Source: JAISGQ01 sp045604965
Lineage (GTDB): Bacteria > Bacillota > Clostridia > Oscillospirales > Acutalibacteraceae
DNA length: 64,000 bases
Assembly (NCBI GenBank): GCA_045604965.1
Contig: JAZUPB010000035.1
Coordinates: forward strand, 1 to 64,000
Reading direction: 5' to 3'
In this document: one piece after another, positions 1-8,994 of the stretch
How the letters are laid out: every line of letters starts with the position of its first letter
How positions within the stretch are numbered: position 1 is the stretch's first letter
Translations under genes and position numbers: made by a program
Notes under the pieces: generated by a model
Databases searched by the model: none
What the model saw: only the letters and a program-made list of their open reading frames with translations
Told to the model about the DNA's origin: nothing

Positions 1-76
1 GGGGGTGTAGCTCACTTGGGAGAGCGCTTGACTGGCAGTCAAGAGGTAAGGGGTTCGATCCCCCTCATCTCCACCA
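1..76 (+). tRNA. tRNA-Ala (anticodon GGC)
   Basis: A full cloverleaf with CCA encoded. The 7-bp acceptor stem pairs bases 1-7 with 66-72, and the anticodon loop CTGGCAG is closed by CUUGA/UCAAG. The T arm carries GGTTCGATCC. The anticodon GGC reads GCC. It lies 4 nt before tRNA-Leu and shares its terminator. The window starts exactly at the first base, so its promoter is outside. Confidence 0.95.
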
Positions 77-80
77 ATAT

Positions 81-167
81 GCGGATATGGCGGAATTGGC
101 AGACGCGCTAGATTCAGGTTCTAGTGGATTCAACCCCGTGCAGGTTCAAGTCCTGTTATCCGCACCA
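81..167 (+). tRNA. tRNA-Leu (anticodon CAG)
   Basis: A class II tRNA of 87 nt with a long variable arm. The acceptor GCGGATA pairs with TATCCGC, the anticodon loop TTCAGGT sits between CTAGA and TCTAG, the T loop is GTTCAAGTC, and CCA is encoded. Anticodon CAG reads CUG. Confidence 0.95.
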
Positions 168-173
168 TTTCGG

Positions 174-216
174 GTGTTCATAACGTATCTTACGTTATGA
201 ACACTTTTACTTTTTC
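174..216 (+). terminator. Rho-independent terminator of the tRNA unit
   Basis: A 12-bp hairpin, GTGTTCATAACG pairing with its complement ending at 204, is followed by TTTTACTTTTT. It lies 6 nt after tRNA-Leu. Confidence 0.85.
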
Positions 217-237
217 TGCCTTAACCATATACTTTCG

Positions 238-266
238 TTGACAAAATTATGAAGTACGATTAATAT
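238..266 (+). promoter_or_regulatory. Sigma-A promoter for the YwqG-like gene
   Basis: TTGACA at 238-243, a 17-nt spacer, and TAATAT at 261-266, about 50 nt upstream of the ATG at 317. Confidence 0.7.
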
Positions 267-316
267 TATTCTGTAAACTGTATACATTTTTGTCGCATAA
301 TCAAGGAGGAATTATT

Positions 317-1231
317 ATGGGATTTTTTGACTTATTTAAAAAGAAAAAGCAAGCTGCTCCCTCTGCCTATATTAATAATAAACCGGAAAAGCTCAGCGAT
401 GAGCAATCCGAAAAAATAGTCAATATGGTCAATGAAACAAGCAAAAAAAGTGCATACAAGCTCACTCTCGACGAAAAACGCACTCCCGGACTTTTTGATA
501 CAAAATTCGGAGGCACTCCGTACTGGGATATGACAATGGAATACCCTGTTTCCTCAAAAGGCGAAAAACTGCTTCTTTTGGCTCAGATAAATCTATCCGA
601 CGTAAAAGACTGCAGTTACCTTCCCTCAAGCGGAATGCTTCAGTTCTTTATCGGTACCGATGATCTGTACGGTATGGATCCCAACAGCTACATAAGCAAC
701 GACCCCTACCGTGTTATCTACCACAAAACAATAGATGAAAACGTCAGCGAAGCTGATGTTCTTTCCCTTGACATTCCCACAAGTGTTAACCAGGCAGAAA
801 CAGATGATTTTCTTTTCCCTATAATCGGCGAAATAGCTGTAAACGTTGAAAAGCGAGAAGTCTCGGTCGGCACTGCGGATTTTATGTACGAACGTTACTT
901 TCACAATGCCGCTGAGTCTTTAGGCTTAAAACTCCCTGAAAATGAGAGTGCTTTCTGTATGCTCCCTGACGATGCTTTTGACGCATCGTCAGATAATAAC
1001 ACCGGACACTGGCTGTTCGGTTATGCTTACTTTACCCAGAGTGATCCCAGAGATTATATGGTTGACTTACAGGATTATATTCTCCTTTTCCAGATGGATT
1101 CCGAATATGCCAAAGAGAAAAAAATCGAAATTCTATGGGGCGATGTAGGCGTTGGCAACTTCTTCATCAAGCCCGACGATCTTGAAAAGCTCGACTTTTC
1201 AAAAGTAATGTACACCTGGGATTGCTGCTGA
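317..1231 (+). CDS. YwqG-like protein (DUF1963)
   Basis: A 304-aa cytosolic protein of the YwqG/DUF1963 family. The family signs are the LFDTKFGGTPYWD segment near residues 60-72, LLLLAQINLSDV, and the late segment with LLFQMDSE. Family members are often found in polymorphic-toxin and immunity neighbourhoods, but no biochemical role is firmly known. The start is the ATG at 317, because AAGGAGG lies 7 nt upstream at 303-309. A TTG-initiated extension to 290 has no ribosome binding site. It has its own promoter and is probably monocistronic. Confidence 0.85.
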   Translation: MGFFDLFKKKKQAAPSAYINNKPEKLSDEQSEKIVNMVNETSKKSAYKLTLDEKRTPGLFDTKFGGTPYWDMTMEYPVSSKGEKLLLLAQINLSDVKDCSYLPSSGMLQFFIGTDDLYGMDPNSYISNDPYRVIYHKTIDENVSEADVLSLDIPTSVNQAETDDFLFPIIGEIAVNVEKREVSVGTADFMYERYFHNAAESLGLKLPENESAFCMLPDDAFDASSDNNTGHWLFGYAYFTQSDPRDYMVDLQDYILLFQMDSEYAKEKKIEILWGDVGVGNFFIKPDDLEKLDFSKVMYTWDCC

Positions 1232-1256
1232 GCACCTTTTTACACTGAGGTAATCT

Positions 1257-2474
1257 ATGAAAACATATAAAGTTGCTATTATCGGCGGCGGTGCTTCCGG
1301 GCTGATAGCTGCAATTTTTGCAGCACGTGAAATCGGCGGCAGCAACGTTCTGCTGTGCGAAGCTCTTCCGAGGTTCGGCAAAAAGCTTCTTGCCACAGGA
1401 AACGGCAGATGCAACCTGACCAATATAAACGCTTCCGTTTCTGATTATTATACCGACTGCGAAAAAACACTTGAAAGTGTTTTAAACAGCTTCTCGCCGA
1501 CCAAAACACTTGAATTTTTTCGTTCTGTCGGAATAGAAGCCGTTGAAGAATCCGAAGGCAGAATTTACCCTCTCAGCGAACAGGCATCTTCAGTTCTCGA
1601 TATGCTCAGATTCGAGGCAGAGCGTCTCCGGGTTGACTGCAAAACAGATGAACGGATCAATTCAATAAAAAAAGCTCAGAAGGATTTTGTTCTTATGGGT
1701 AGTGAAAAAGTATACGCAGAACGTGTTGTAATTGCCTGCGGTGGTCAGGCATCCCCCTCTCTCGGCGGATGCTCTGACGGTGTACGGCTGCTTACTTCTC
1801 TCGGGCACCGTTCGAAAAAGCTTTCCCCTGTTCTGACCCAGCTTAAAACGAACTCACCTTATATCGGTGCACTCAAGGGCAACCGCGTACAGTGCGTACT
1901 GACGCTTTTACGCAATAACAAAGCAATTGCTTCCGAACAAGGCGAGGTTCTTTTCGCCGACAACGCTCTTTCCGGTATTTCGGTTTTCAATATTTCAAGA
2001 TTTGCTGCACCCGGCGATACCGTTTCGATCAGACTTCTGCACCATATGTCTGAGAGAGAAATTCTTTCAACCCTTCTTCGCAGAAAGAATGATCTTCATT
2101 GTCTGACTTTGGAAAACTATCTAAACGGTATGCTCAACAAACGCATTGCAAACTGTGTACTGAAGGCATCAGGTCTTTCTCCCCTTTCCCGTTCAGTCAG
2201 TTCACTTACCGATACCGAACTTGAAACTCTCTGCCGTACTATACGAAATTTTGAGTTTTCCATAACAGGTCTTGGGGACTGGAAAAACGCACAGACAACA
2301 CGCGGCGGCGTTTTCCTTTCACAATTCGGTGCTGATATGCAGTCAAAAGTCTGCAAGGGTATCTATGCCTGCGGCGAAACCCTTAATGTTGATGGAAAAT
2401 GCGGCGGATATAATCTTCAGTGGGCCTGGAGCAGCGGCGCTGCTGCAGGTATAAATGCAGCAAAAAGGAGTTAG
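1257..2474 (+). CDS. NAD(P)/FAD-dependent oxidoreductase, HI0933/BaiN family
   Basis: A 405-aa flavoprotein. The N-terminal Rossmann motif GGGASG (residues 10-15) binds FAD, followed by the family block GKKLLATGNGRCNLTN near residues 40-56. The C-terminus carries GKCGGYNLQWAWSSG, which closes the FAD site. Length and motifs fit the HI0933-like (COG2081) family, which includes clostridial flavoproteins such as BaiN. The substrate cannot be read from the sequence. The next gene starts 3 nt after its stop, so the two flavoproteins are co-transcribed. Confidence 0.88.
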   Translation: MKTYKVAIIGGGASGLIAAIFAAREIGGSNVLLCEALPRFGKKLLATGNGRCNLTNINASVSDYYTDCEKTLESVLNSFSPTKTLEFFRSVGIEAVEESEGRIYPLSEQASSVLDMLRFEAERLRVDCKTDERINSIKKAQKDFVLMGSEKVYAERVVIACGGQASPSLGGCSDGVRLLTSLGHRSKKLSPVLTQLKTNSPYIGALKGNRVQCVLTLLRNNKAIASEQGEVLFADNALSGISVFNISRFAAPGDTVSIRLLHHMSEREILSTLLRRKNDLHCLTLENYLNGMLNKRIANCVLKASGLSPLSRSVSSLTDTELETLCRTIRNFEFSITGLGDWKNAQTTRGGVFLSQFGADMQSKVCKGIYACGETLNVDGKCGGYNLQWAWSSGAAAGINAAKRS

Positions 2475-2477
2475 TCT

Positions 2478-4058
2478 ATGCTTAAAATAAGCGGAATATC
2501 TTTACCTGTAAAAAAAGACTGCAGTGAGGCATTGACCGACGCAATGTGTTCTGTTCTCCGCATACCCAAGGAACGGATCAGCGCTGTAAAAATACTCAAG
2601 CGTTCTGTCGATGCAAGAAAAAAAGACAACATCAAGATCCTGTATACTGCTGCAGTCAGCACAGAAAACGAAAAAAAGTATATCAACGGTAAAAATATTA
2701 CTTTGTACGAAGAAAAAAACTACAGTCTTCCCAAACCTGTCTCTCTCCCCCTTCGTCCATTAATCGCAGGCAGCGGTCCTGCAGGTCTTATGGCCGCTCT
2801 TGTACTTGCCCAATGCGGAGCAAAACCTATTGTCATCGAACGCGGTGAGTGTGTCGAAAAAAGGCAGTCTGCCATCGATGCCTTTTTTTCAGGCGGTAAG
2901 CTTGATCCTAACAGTAATATTCAGTTTGGAGAAGGCGGCGCAGGTACATTTTCTGACGGAAAACTGACTACCGGTATAAAGGATATTCGCATCGAAAAAG
3001 TTCTGAGTGAATTTGTTGCTGCCGGTGCTCCCGAGTGTATAGAATATGACAGCAAACCCCACATCGGCACCGACAAGCTGATAATTATGGTTAAAAATAT
3101 CCGTGAGAAAATTATTTCCCTCGGCGGTGAATTCAGATTCACATCAAAGCTTTGCGACATAGAAATCGACGAAAACGGCATATGCAGTGCGGTAATCGAA
3201 CACAATGATGAAAGATATTCCGTTGAATGTTCAGATATAATTTTAGCAACTGGTCATTCTGCAAGAGACACATTTCATATGCTGTATAAAAAAGGAGTCG
3301 AAATGGTTCAAAAGCCTTTTTCTGTTGGTGCAAGAATCGAGCACCCTCAAAAACTGATAAACAAGGCACAATATGGAGATGCTGCTTCAGAAAAAGCTCT
3401 CGGAGCTGCAGACTATAAACTGAGCACACATCTCCCCGACGGACGCGCGGTGTATACCTTCTGTATGTGTCCCGGCGGACGCGTTGTCGCAGCTGCAAGT
3501 GAAGAGTTCGGTGTTGTTACCAACGGCATGAGTCTGTTTGCCCGTGATGATGAAAATGCTAACAGCGCAGTCCTTGTTAATGTTGATCCTGCAGATTTCG
3601 GCAGTGATCATCCTCTTGCAGGCATCGAATTTCAGCGTAAAATCGAACATGCTGCCTACAATGCTTCGGGTGACTACCGCGCAACCGCTCAGCTTGTTGG
3701 AGATTTTATCGAAAACAGGCAGACACAGGCTTTAAAAAGTGTAAAGCCAAGTTACTTGCCCGGTGTCAGACTCGGCAGAATGGAGGATTGTCTCCCTGAT
3801 TTTGTAACCTGTTCAATGAGGTCGGGTATAAAAGAATTTGCCAAGAAAATCAAAGGATTCGATATGTATGATGCGGTACTCACTGCACCCGAGACACGCA
3901 GCAGTTCCCCAGTAAGAATAATTCGTAACGATAATTTGCAGTCGAATATAGCAGGTATTTACCCCTGTGGTGAAGGTGCCGGATATGCAGGCGGAATTGT
4001 TTCTGCCGCAGTTGACGGCATTAAATGTGCAGAAGCTGTGCTTGACAGGTACAGATAA
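2478..4058 (+). CDS. FAD-dependent dehydrogenase, COG2509-like
   Basis: A 526-aa flavoprotein. A roughly 85-residue N-terminal extension precedes the FAD-binding GSGPAGLMAALVLAQCG segment near residue 97. It also has FGEGGAGTFSDGKLTTG and a C-terminal GEGAGYAGGIVSAAVDG typical of COG2509 proteins. The extension and length (about 530 aa) match this family, whose substrates are unknown. It starts 3 nt after the preceding flavoprotein gene and ends at a strong terminator, so the two form a short operon. Confidence 0.88.
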   Translation: MLKISGISLPVKKDCSEALTDAMCSVLRIPKERISAVKILKRSVDARKKDNIKILYTAAVSTENEKKYINGKNITLYEEKNYSLPKPVSLPLRPLIAGSGPAGLMAALVLAQCGAKPIVIERGECVEKRQSAIDAFFSGGKLDPNSNIQFGEGGAGTFSDGKLTTGIKDIRIEKVLSEFVAAGAPECIEYDSKPHIGTDKLIIMVKNIREKIISLGGEFRFTSKLCDIEIDENGICSAVIEHNDERYSVECSDIILATGHSARDTFHMLYKKGVEMVQKPFSVGARIEHPQKLINKAQYGDAASEKALGAADYKLSTHLPDGRAVYTFCMCPGGRVVAAASEEFGVVTNGMSLFARDDENANSAVLVNVDPADFGSDHPLAGIEFQRKIEHAAYNASGDYRATAQLVGDFIENRQTQALKSVKPSYLPGVRLGRMEDCLPDFVTCSMRSGIKEFAKKIKGFDMYDAVLTAPETRSSSPVRIIRNDNLQSNIAGIYPCGEGAGYAGGIVSAAVDGIKCAEAVLDRYR

Positions 4059-4060
4059 TA

Positions 4061-4094
4061 AAACTCCCCGACTTTTGGTCGGGGAGTTTTATTA
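4061..4094 (+). terminator. Rho-independent terminator
   Basis: A 12-bp hairpin (arm AAACTCCCCGAC, loop TTTTG) followed by TTTTATT, just after the second flavoprotein gene. It may also end the convergent Cys-rich gene. Confidence 0.85.
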
Positions 4095-4105
4095 TCTAAA
4101 GGAAA

Positions 4106-4297
4106 TTAGCAGCCGCAGCCACAACCACAGCCGTAGCTGTTGTTTGTGTATGCTGTTTCGTTTGCGCAGTTGTTGCAGTTGTTGCAGTTGTTCTCACAGC
4201 CGCAGCCGTCATTCTGCTTTACAAGCAGAAATACAAGAACAAGAATCAATACCCAGGTGCAGGTATTGCCGCCAAAAAGACTTCTGTTGCAGCACAT
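4106..4297 (-). CDS. Cys-rich single-TM mini-protein
   Basis: A 63-aa protein with 12 cysteines. It has CC at positions 2-3, a hydrophobic helix near residues 14-27, and a hydrophilic tail with CGC, three CNN-type repeats and a terminal GCGCGCGC. I do not recognise a named family. The gene is real because an AAAGGAGG ribosome binding site lies 9 nt before its ATG, while the overlapping plus-strand frame has none. A Cys/Gly tail on a short anchor recalls spore-coat or surface mini-proteins. Its upstream region has a sigma-K-like promoter (separate entry), so a sporulation role is possible but only inferred. Confidence 0.7.
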   Translation of the reverse strand: MCCNRSLFGGNTCTWVLILVLVFLLVKQNDGCGCENNCNNCNNCANETAYTNNSYGCGCGCGC

Positions 4298-4328
4298 ATT
4301 GTTTTTCCTCCTTTTTCAGATTTCACTA

Positions 4329-4357
4329 TATACTATGCTGCACTGCGGCAAAGTGTG
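4329..4357 (-). promoter_or_regulatory. Possible sporulation (sigma-K-like) promoter
   Basis: On the minus strand CACA is followed after 16 nt by CATAGTATA. This fits the Bacillus sigma-K consensus mACm-N16-CATAnnnTA. An overlapping TATAGT could instead be a sigma-A -10, but no good -35 sits at the right distance. It lies about 30 nt before the Cys-rich gene. Confidence 0.35.
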
Positions 4358-4430
4358 AAAAATTAGATTTTGAGAGTATGAGCGAGCATACGCGAGTTTG
4401 AGCGAGATTCGATGTGTACACGCTCTGATT

Positions 4431-4495
4431 TTTGACCAAATTTGACTTTGACTTTCTTTGACTTTCGAATTACAATAAGGTCAAAGAAGGTCAAA
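4431..4495 (+). promoter_or_regulatory. ctsR promoter with three CtsR operator boxes
   Basis: The sigma-A promoter is TTGACT at 4448-4453, a 17-nt spacer, and TACAAT at 4471-4476. The CtsR box is a heptad direct repeat (A/G)GTCAAA-N3-(A/G)GTCAAA. Three copies are present. Two are on the minus strand at 4431-4447 and 4447-4463, the second covering the -35. The third is on the plus strand at 4479-4495, just after the -10, and is a perfect match. This predicts tight autorepression of the operon by CtsR, relieved by heat or protein stress. Confidence 0.9.
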
Positions 4496-4506
4496 GAGGT
4501 GTTTTT

Positions 4507-4956
4507 ATGAACATAAGTGAACTTGTTGCAAGAGCGATAATAGATATACTCGAAGAATCTGATGGCATCGCTGAGATACAGCGAAATGACTTTGCTCAGA
4601 CTATGGGCTGTGCGCCCAGTCAGATAAACTATGTAATCACCTCACGATTTACACCTGAACACGGCTATACTGTCGAAAGCAGACGCGGCGGAGGCGGTTA
4701 TATACGTATCACAAGGGTAAGAAATGAAAAGTCTGTTGTGCTGATGCACCTTGTTAACTGTATAGGCAATAGCCTTGACAGCAAAAGCGCCCGTGCAATG
4801 ATAAGCAATCTTCTTATGAATAACATCATATCAAACGAAGTATGCAAGGTAATGCTTGCTGCCTGCTCAGATAACGCTTACCGAGAGATCGCACCTGCAT
4901 ACCGTGACGTTATTCGTGCTTCAGTTCTTAAACAAATGCTGATTAACCTTGAATAA
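4507..4956 (+). CDS. ctsR: CtsR, class III stress gene repressor
   Basis: A 149-aa dimeric repressor of clp genes. The N-terminal winged helix-turn-helix contains QINYVITSRFTPEHGY and the glycine-rich wing RRGGGGYIRI near residues 59-68, which enters the minor groove and acts as the heat sensor in the family. The C-terminal half is the dimerisation and McsB-contact region. It is the first gene of ctsR-mcsA-mcsB-clpC and sits directly behind three CtsR boxes. The ribosome binding site (AGAGGTG) is close to the last operator. Confidence 0.97.
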   Translation: MNISELVARAIIDILEESDGIAEIQRNDFAQTMGCAPSQINYVITSRFTPEHGYTVESRRGGGGYIRITRVRNEKSVVLMHLVNCIGNSLDSKSARAMISNLLMNNIISNEVCKVMLAACSDNAYREIAPAYRDVIRASVLKQMLINLE

Positions 4957-4969
4957 GGAGGACTAAAAT

Positions 4970-5446
4970 ATGTTATGTACCAACTGCGGAAAGAATCAGG
5001 CCACTGTCCATATCAAGAGAACTATAAACGGTGTTACTAAGGAATATATGTTATGTCAGGAATGTGCCGCTAAAAGCGAATTCACATCATCCTTCTCTGA
5101 TTTCGATTCCCTTCTCAAAAGTGCTTTTTCGTTCGCTCCCCGAAATATTCAGACCAAGCGCAAGGCTTGTCCATCCTGCGGTTCTACGCTCAGTTCCATA
5201 TCCGACAGCGGAAAGCTTGGCTGTGCTCAGTGCTATGAGGTATTTGCGGAAGAACTGAAGCCAACCATTGCACGTATGCACGCAAATGCTGTATATGTCA
5301 CCGGCGGCAGTATCCCTCATAACGAGAAAAAAGAGGAAAACAAACTGGAAAAACTAAAACTGCAGCTTTCAAAGGCTGTACAGGAAGAAAACTATGAGCT
5401 TGCCGCCAAGCTTCGCGACGAGATAAGAGAACTGGAGGGAAAATAA
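4970..5446 (+). CDS. mcsA: McsA, activator of the McsB arginine kinase
   Basis: A 158-aa protein with four CxxC pairs (CTNC, CQEC, CPSC, CAQC) forming zinc sites in residues 3-85, and a C-terminal UVR motif (LAAKLRDEIRELE) near residues 142-157. This is the standard McsA layout. In Bacillus it binds and activates McsB and helps route substrates to ClpC. The gene has an AAGGAGG ribosome binding site, starts 13 nt after ctsR and abuts mcsB. Confidence 0.95.
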   Translation: MLCTNCGKNQATVHIKRTINGVTKEYMLCQECAAKSEFTSSFSDFDSLLKSAFSFAPRNIQTKRKACPSCGSTLSSISDSGKLGCAQCYEVFAEELKPTIARMHANAVYVTGGSIPHNEKKEENKLEKLKLQLSKAVQEENYELAAKLRDEIRELEGK

Positions 5447-6469
5447 ATGAGCAACAAATGGTTTGAAAAATCCGGAAACTGTTACGATACGGCAGTCAGC
5501 ACAAGAGTTCGTTTTGCAAGAAACGTAGAAGGATTTCCATTTCCCCATATGATGAATGCGGCTCAGAAAACCGAACTTATCAGCAAAGTGCGCAGTGCCC
5601 TGTGCAACGGTAATTCCGCAATAAGTGGCGACATCAGATATATTGATATGACCGCTCTCAGTGAAACAGAAATTCTCTCTATGGTAGAGAGACATCTCAT
5701 CTCCCCTGATTATGCCTCACATCCTCAGGGCAAGGCACTGCTTATCACTGAAGACGAATCCGTCAGCCTTATGCTATGCGAAGAGGATCACATCAGACTG
5801 CAGGTAATGAAGAGCGGTTTGAGTCTTGAGGAAACATACGATTTTGCTGAGAAGCTGTGCAGACTGCTTTCCGAAAATCTTAAATTCTCTTTTTCAGAGC
5901 AGTACGGATACCTCACTGCCTGCCCCACCAACCTCGGCACTGCTATGAGGGCTTCTGTTATGCTTCACCTGCCAGCGCTTGAGAAAAACGGAACTCTCTC
6001 AAGATTTGCCGAGCAGCTTTCAAAGCTTGGACTGACTATCCGCGGTGTTTACGGTGAAGGCACAAAATCCATAGCTTCAATGTATCAGCTGTCCAATCAG
6101 ACCACGCTTGGCATCAGTGAAGAAGATACAATAACAAAACTCAGCAAACTTTGCACCACTCTTATGGAAGCAGAGAAAAAAGCTCGCAAAGATTTGCTTT
6201 CCAAAACAACCGTTCAGGATGTTATCTGGAAAGCTTACGGTACCCTTAAATTTGCCAGAATGCTCAGCAGCGGTGAATTTACCGAACTATATTCCAATCT
6301 TCGTCTTGGCGCATCCGAAGGACTTATAGCTGGGCTTCCCATTGACAGGCTCGCAGGTCTGTTTGAGCACGCTCAGCCTGCAACACTGTGCTGTGAATGC
6401 GGATCTTCCCTGGCTGCTGCAGAGCGTGATGTACGACGTGCTGAGCTTATCAGGAAATGTTTAGAGTAA
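5447..6469 (+). CDS. mcsB: McsB, protein arginine kinase
   Basis: A 340-aa kinase of the ATP:guanido phosphotransferase fold, which phosphorylates arginines to mark proteins for ClpCP. The N-terminal STRVRFARNVEGFPFP segment is diagnostic. Near the C-terminus RDVRRA (residues 327-332) matches the family's RDxxRA phosphoarginine-binding allosteric motif. It is a little shorter than the roughly 360-aa Bacillus protein. Its ATG directly follows the mcsA stop, so the two are translationally coupled. Confidence 0.95.
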   Translation: MSNKWFEKSGNCYDTAVSTRVRFARNVEGFPFPHMMNAAQKTELISKVRSALCNGNSAISGDIRYIDMTALSETEILSMVERHLISPDYASHPQGKALLITEDESVSLMLCEEDHIRLQVMKSGLSLEETYDFAEKLCRLLSENLKFSFSEQYGYLTACPTNLGTAMRASVMLHLPALEKNGTLSRFAEQLSKLGLTIRGVYGEGTKSIASMYQLSNQTTLGISEEDTITKLSKLCTTLMEAEKKARKDLLSKTTVQDVIWKAYGTLKFARMLSSGEFTELYSNLRLGASEGLIAGLPIDRLAGLFEHAQPATLCCECGSSLAAAERDVRRAELIRKCLE

Positions 6470-6483
6470 AGGAGAAATGTTAA

Positions 6484-8958
6484 ATGGCCAATATGTATAA
6501 TTTTCAGGGAATGAGCGAAAAAGCCAACGAGGCCATGAACAATGCAATCATATTCGCTCAGGAGAGCGGTCACAGTTTTATCGGCAGCGAGCATATTCTT
6601 GTGGGTCTGCTGTCTGTAGACGCCAGCGTAGCTGAAAGAATCCTAACTGAAAGAGGTGTATCTCTCGACGGAATTTCTCAGAGCGTTCTTGAGGTTCACG
6701 GCAAGGGCATACGCTCTTCGCTCAACCCCAATGATATGACTCCCAGAGCAAAACGCATACTGCAGAATTCCAAAATCATCGCTGCCCATCTCGGTGTAAA
6801 TTACATTGGCACTGAGCACCTGCTTCTTGCACTTCTCAGCGATAAGGACAGCTACGCATGCCGCTTTATTATAGAAGACGGCGGCGACCTTGACCGAATC
6901 GGCGGCGATACTCTCGCAGCCGCTCAGGGACAGGATATTTCTGCATCTCACGATCCTTCCTCCGGTGGTTATAATACTCCCTCCAACGCAAACAAGAAAT
7001 CAAGCACCAAAACTCTCGACCAGTATGGCAGAGATCTGACACAGGAAGCAAGAAACGGTAAAATCGATCCTGTTATCGGAAGAGAAACCGAGATCGAACG
7101 TGTTATTCAGATCCTTTCAAGAAGAACCAAAAACAATCCCTGCCTTATTGGCGAACCCGGTGTAGGCAAGACTGCCATCGCCGAAGGACTGGCTACTAAA
7201 ATCGTTGACGGAAGCGTTCCTGAGATGCTCAAAAACAAGCGAATCGTTTCCCTCGATCTTACAGGAATGGTCGCAGGCACCAAATATCGCGGTGATTTCG
7301 AGGAACGTATAAAAGCCGCCATCGATGAAGTTAACAATGACGGAAATATAATTCTTTTTATAGACGAAGTACACACTCTTGTCGGTGCAGGTTCATCTGA
7401 GGGCGCTACTGATGCCGCCAACATTCTGAAGCCCCAGCTTGCCCGTGGAGCTTTTCAGCTCATAGGTGCGACTACCCTTGATGAATATCGAAAATATATC
7501 GAAAAGGATGCCGCTCTTGAAAGACGCTTTCAGCCTGTTACTGTCGGCGAGCCAAGCGAGGAAGATTCGGTGCTTATCCTCAAGGGACTGCGCGACCGTT
7601 ATGAGGCTCATCATAAGGTAAGCATTCCCGACGAAGCAATCGAAGCGGCCGTTAAGCTTTCCTCACGGTATATCACAGACAGATTCCTGCCCGACAAAGC
7701 TATAGATCTGATCGACGAGGCAGCTTCCAGAGTGCGCTTGAGCAAGCAGACAATGCCCGATTCCATCCACGAGCTGGAAGAAAAGCTGTCAAGACTTGGT
7801 GCAGACAAAAAAGAGGCTGCAAAGGTACAGGATTTTGAAAGTGCGGCAAAGCTTAAAGCTGAAGAAGAAGCGACAAGACAGGAGCTTGAAAAAGCTAAAG
7901 CTGACTGGGAGAGCAATACAAACGGTGCAAGAGTTCAGGTTACAGCCGAGGACATTGCTTATGTCACATCTCAGTGGACCGGAGTTCCCGTAAAACAACT
8001 TACTACAGAAGAAAGCGAAAGACTTTTGAAATTGGAAAACGAGCTTCACGAGAGAATAGTCGGCCAGGAAGCTGCTGTCACTGCTGTGGCTAAGGCTATC
8101 AGGCGCGGCAGAGCAGGACTCAAGGACCCAAAGAGACCTATCGGTTCCTTCCTCTTCCTCGGTCCCACCGGTGTTGGTAAAACTGAGCTGTGCAAGGCTC
8201 TTGCTCAGTCTATGTTCGGTTCTGAAGATGCCATCGTTCGAATCGATATGTCCGAATATATGGAAAAACACTCTATCTCAAAGCTTATTGGCTCTCCTCC
8301 GGGTTATGTCGGCTTTGATGAGGGCGGTCAGCTTACCGAAAAGGTTCGCCGCAGACCTTACTCTGTAGTACTTTTCGACGAGGTTGAGAAAGCACATCCC
8401 GATGTCTGGAATATGATGCTCCAGATACTCGATGACGGCAGAATAACCGATTCTACAGGCAGAGTTGTCGATTTTAAGAACACCGTCATTATTATGACCT
8501 CGAATCTCGGTGCTTCTTATTTGACTCAGGGCAAAACTTCACTGGGCTTCGGTTCGGCTTCCGACAACGGCGATGCAGATTACGACCGCATGCGTGAGCT
8601 TATTATGGCTGAGCTCAAGAACACCTTCCGTCCTGAATTTTTAAACAGACTTGATGACACCATCATCTTCCGAAAGCTCACAGAAAAAGACATCGAACAG
8701 ATCGCTGAAAAGATGCTTGTATCACTTAAAAAGCGCATAGCTGATCTCGGTATCGATGTAACATTTGATGAAAGCGCTGTTTCTGCCGTTTCCAAGGCAG
8801 GCTTCGACGATGTGTACGGTGCAAGACCCCTTCGCAGAGCTATACAGAGCAATATTGAGGATTCCTTCTCGGAACAGATCCTTGACGGTTCTGTAAAGGC
8901 AGGCGATAAGATCGTATGCAAGTTCGAAAACGATAAATATGTATTTGAGAAGATATAA
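6484..8958 (+). CDS. clpC: ClpC, AAA+ unfoldase of the Clp protease
   Basis: An 824-aa HSP100 protein. The N-terminal double Clp_N repeat (residues 1-145) is followed by D1 with GEPGVGKT and IDEVHTLVGAG. The middle region has a UVR-like coiled segment (VQDFESAAKLKAEEE). D2 has GPTGVGKTELCKALA and a C-terminal ClpB_D2-small domain. Length and the M-domain type identify ClpC rather than ClpB. It unfolds arginine-phosphorylated or adaptor-bound substrates for ClpP. It is the last gene of the CtsR operon and is followed by a strong terminator. Confidence 0.96.
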   Translation: MANMYNFQGMSEKANEAMNNAIIFAQESGHSFIGSEHILVGLLSVDASVAERILTERGVSLDGISQSVLEVHGKGIRSSLNPNDMTPRAKRILQNSKIIAAHLGVNYIGTEHLLLALLSDKDSYACRFIIEDGGDLDRIGGDTLAAAQGQDISASHDPSSGGYNTPSNANKKSSTKTLDQYGRDLTQEARNGKIDPVIGRETEIERVIQILSRRTKNNPCLIGEPGVGKTAIAEGLATKIVDGSVPEMLKNKRIVSLDLTGMVAGTKYRGDFEERIKAAIDEVNNDGNIILFIDEVHTLVGAGSSEGATDAANILKPQLARGAFQLIGATTLDEYRKYIEKDAALERRFQPVTVGEPSEEDSVLILKGLRDRYEAHHKVSIPDEAIEAAVKLSSRYITDRFLPDKAIDLIDEAASRVRLSKQTMPDSIHELEEKLSRLGADKKEAAKVQDFESAAKLKAEEEATRQELEKAKADWESNTNGARVQVTAEDIAYVTSQWTGVPVKQLTTEESERLLKLENELHERIVGQEAAVTAVAKAIRRGRAGLKDPKRPIGSFLFLGPTGVGKTELCKALAQSMFGSEDAIVRIDMSEYMEKHSISKLIGSPPGYVGFDEGGQLTEKVRRRPYSVVLFDEVEKAHPDVWNMMLQILDDGRITDSTGRVVDFKNTVIIMTSNLGASYLTQGKTSLGFGSASDNGDADYDRMRELIMAELKNTFRPEFLNRLDDTIIFRKLTEKDIEQIAEKMLVSLKKRIADLGIDVTFDESAVSAVSKAGFDDVYGARPLRRAIQSNIEDSFSEQILDGSVKAGDKIVCKFENDKYVFEKI

Positions 8959-8994
8959 CAAAAAGCTATCGGGGAAACCCGATAGCTTTTTTAT
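8959..8994 (+). terminator. Rho-independent terminator of the ctsR operon
   Basis: The hairpin AAAAGCTATCGGG pairs with CCCGATAGCTTTTTT just after the clpC stop. Its A-rich left arm lets it also end the convergent decarboxylase gene. Confidence 0.88.

Noticed and set aside
3967..4401. Plus-strand ORF of 144 aa over the Cys-rich gene
   Set aside because: It starts inside the second flavoprotein gene, crosses a strong terminator and is low-complexity. The minus-strand gene has the ribosome binding site.
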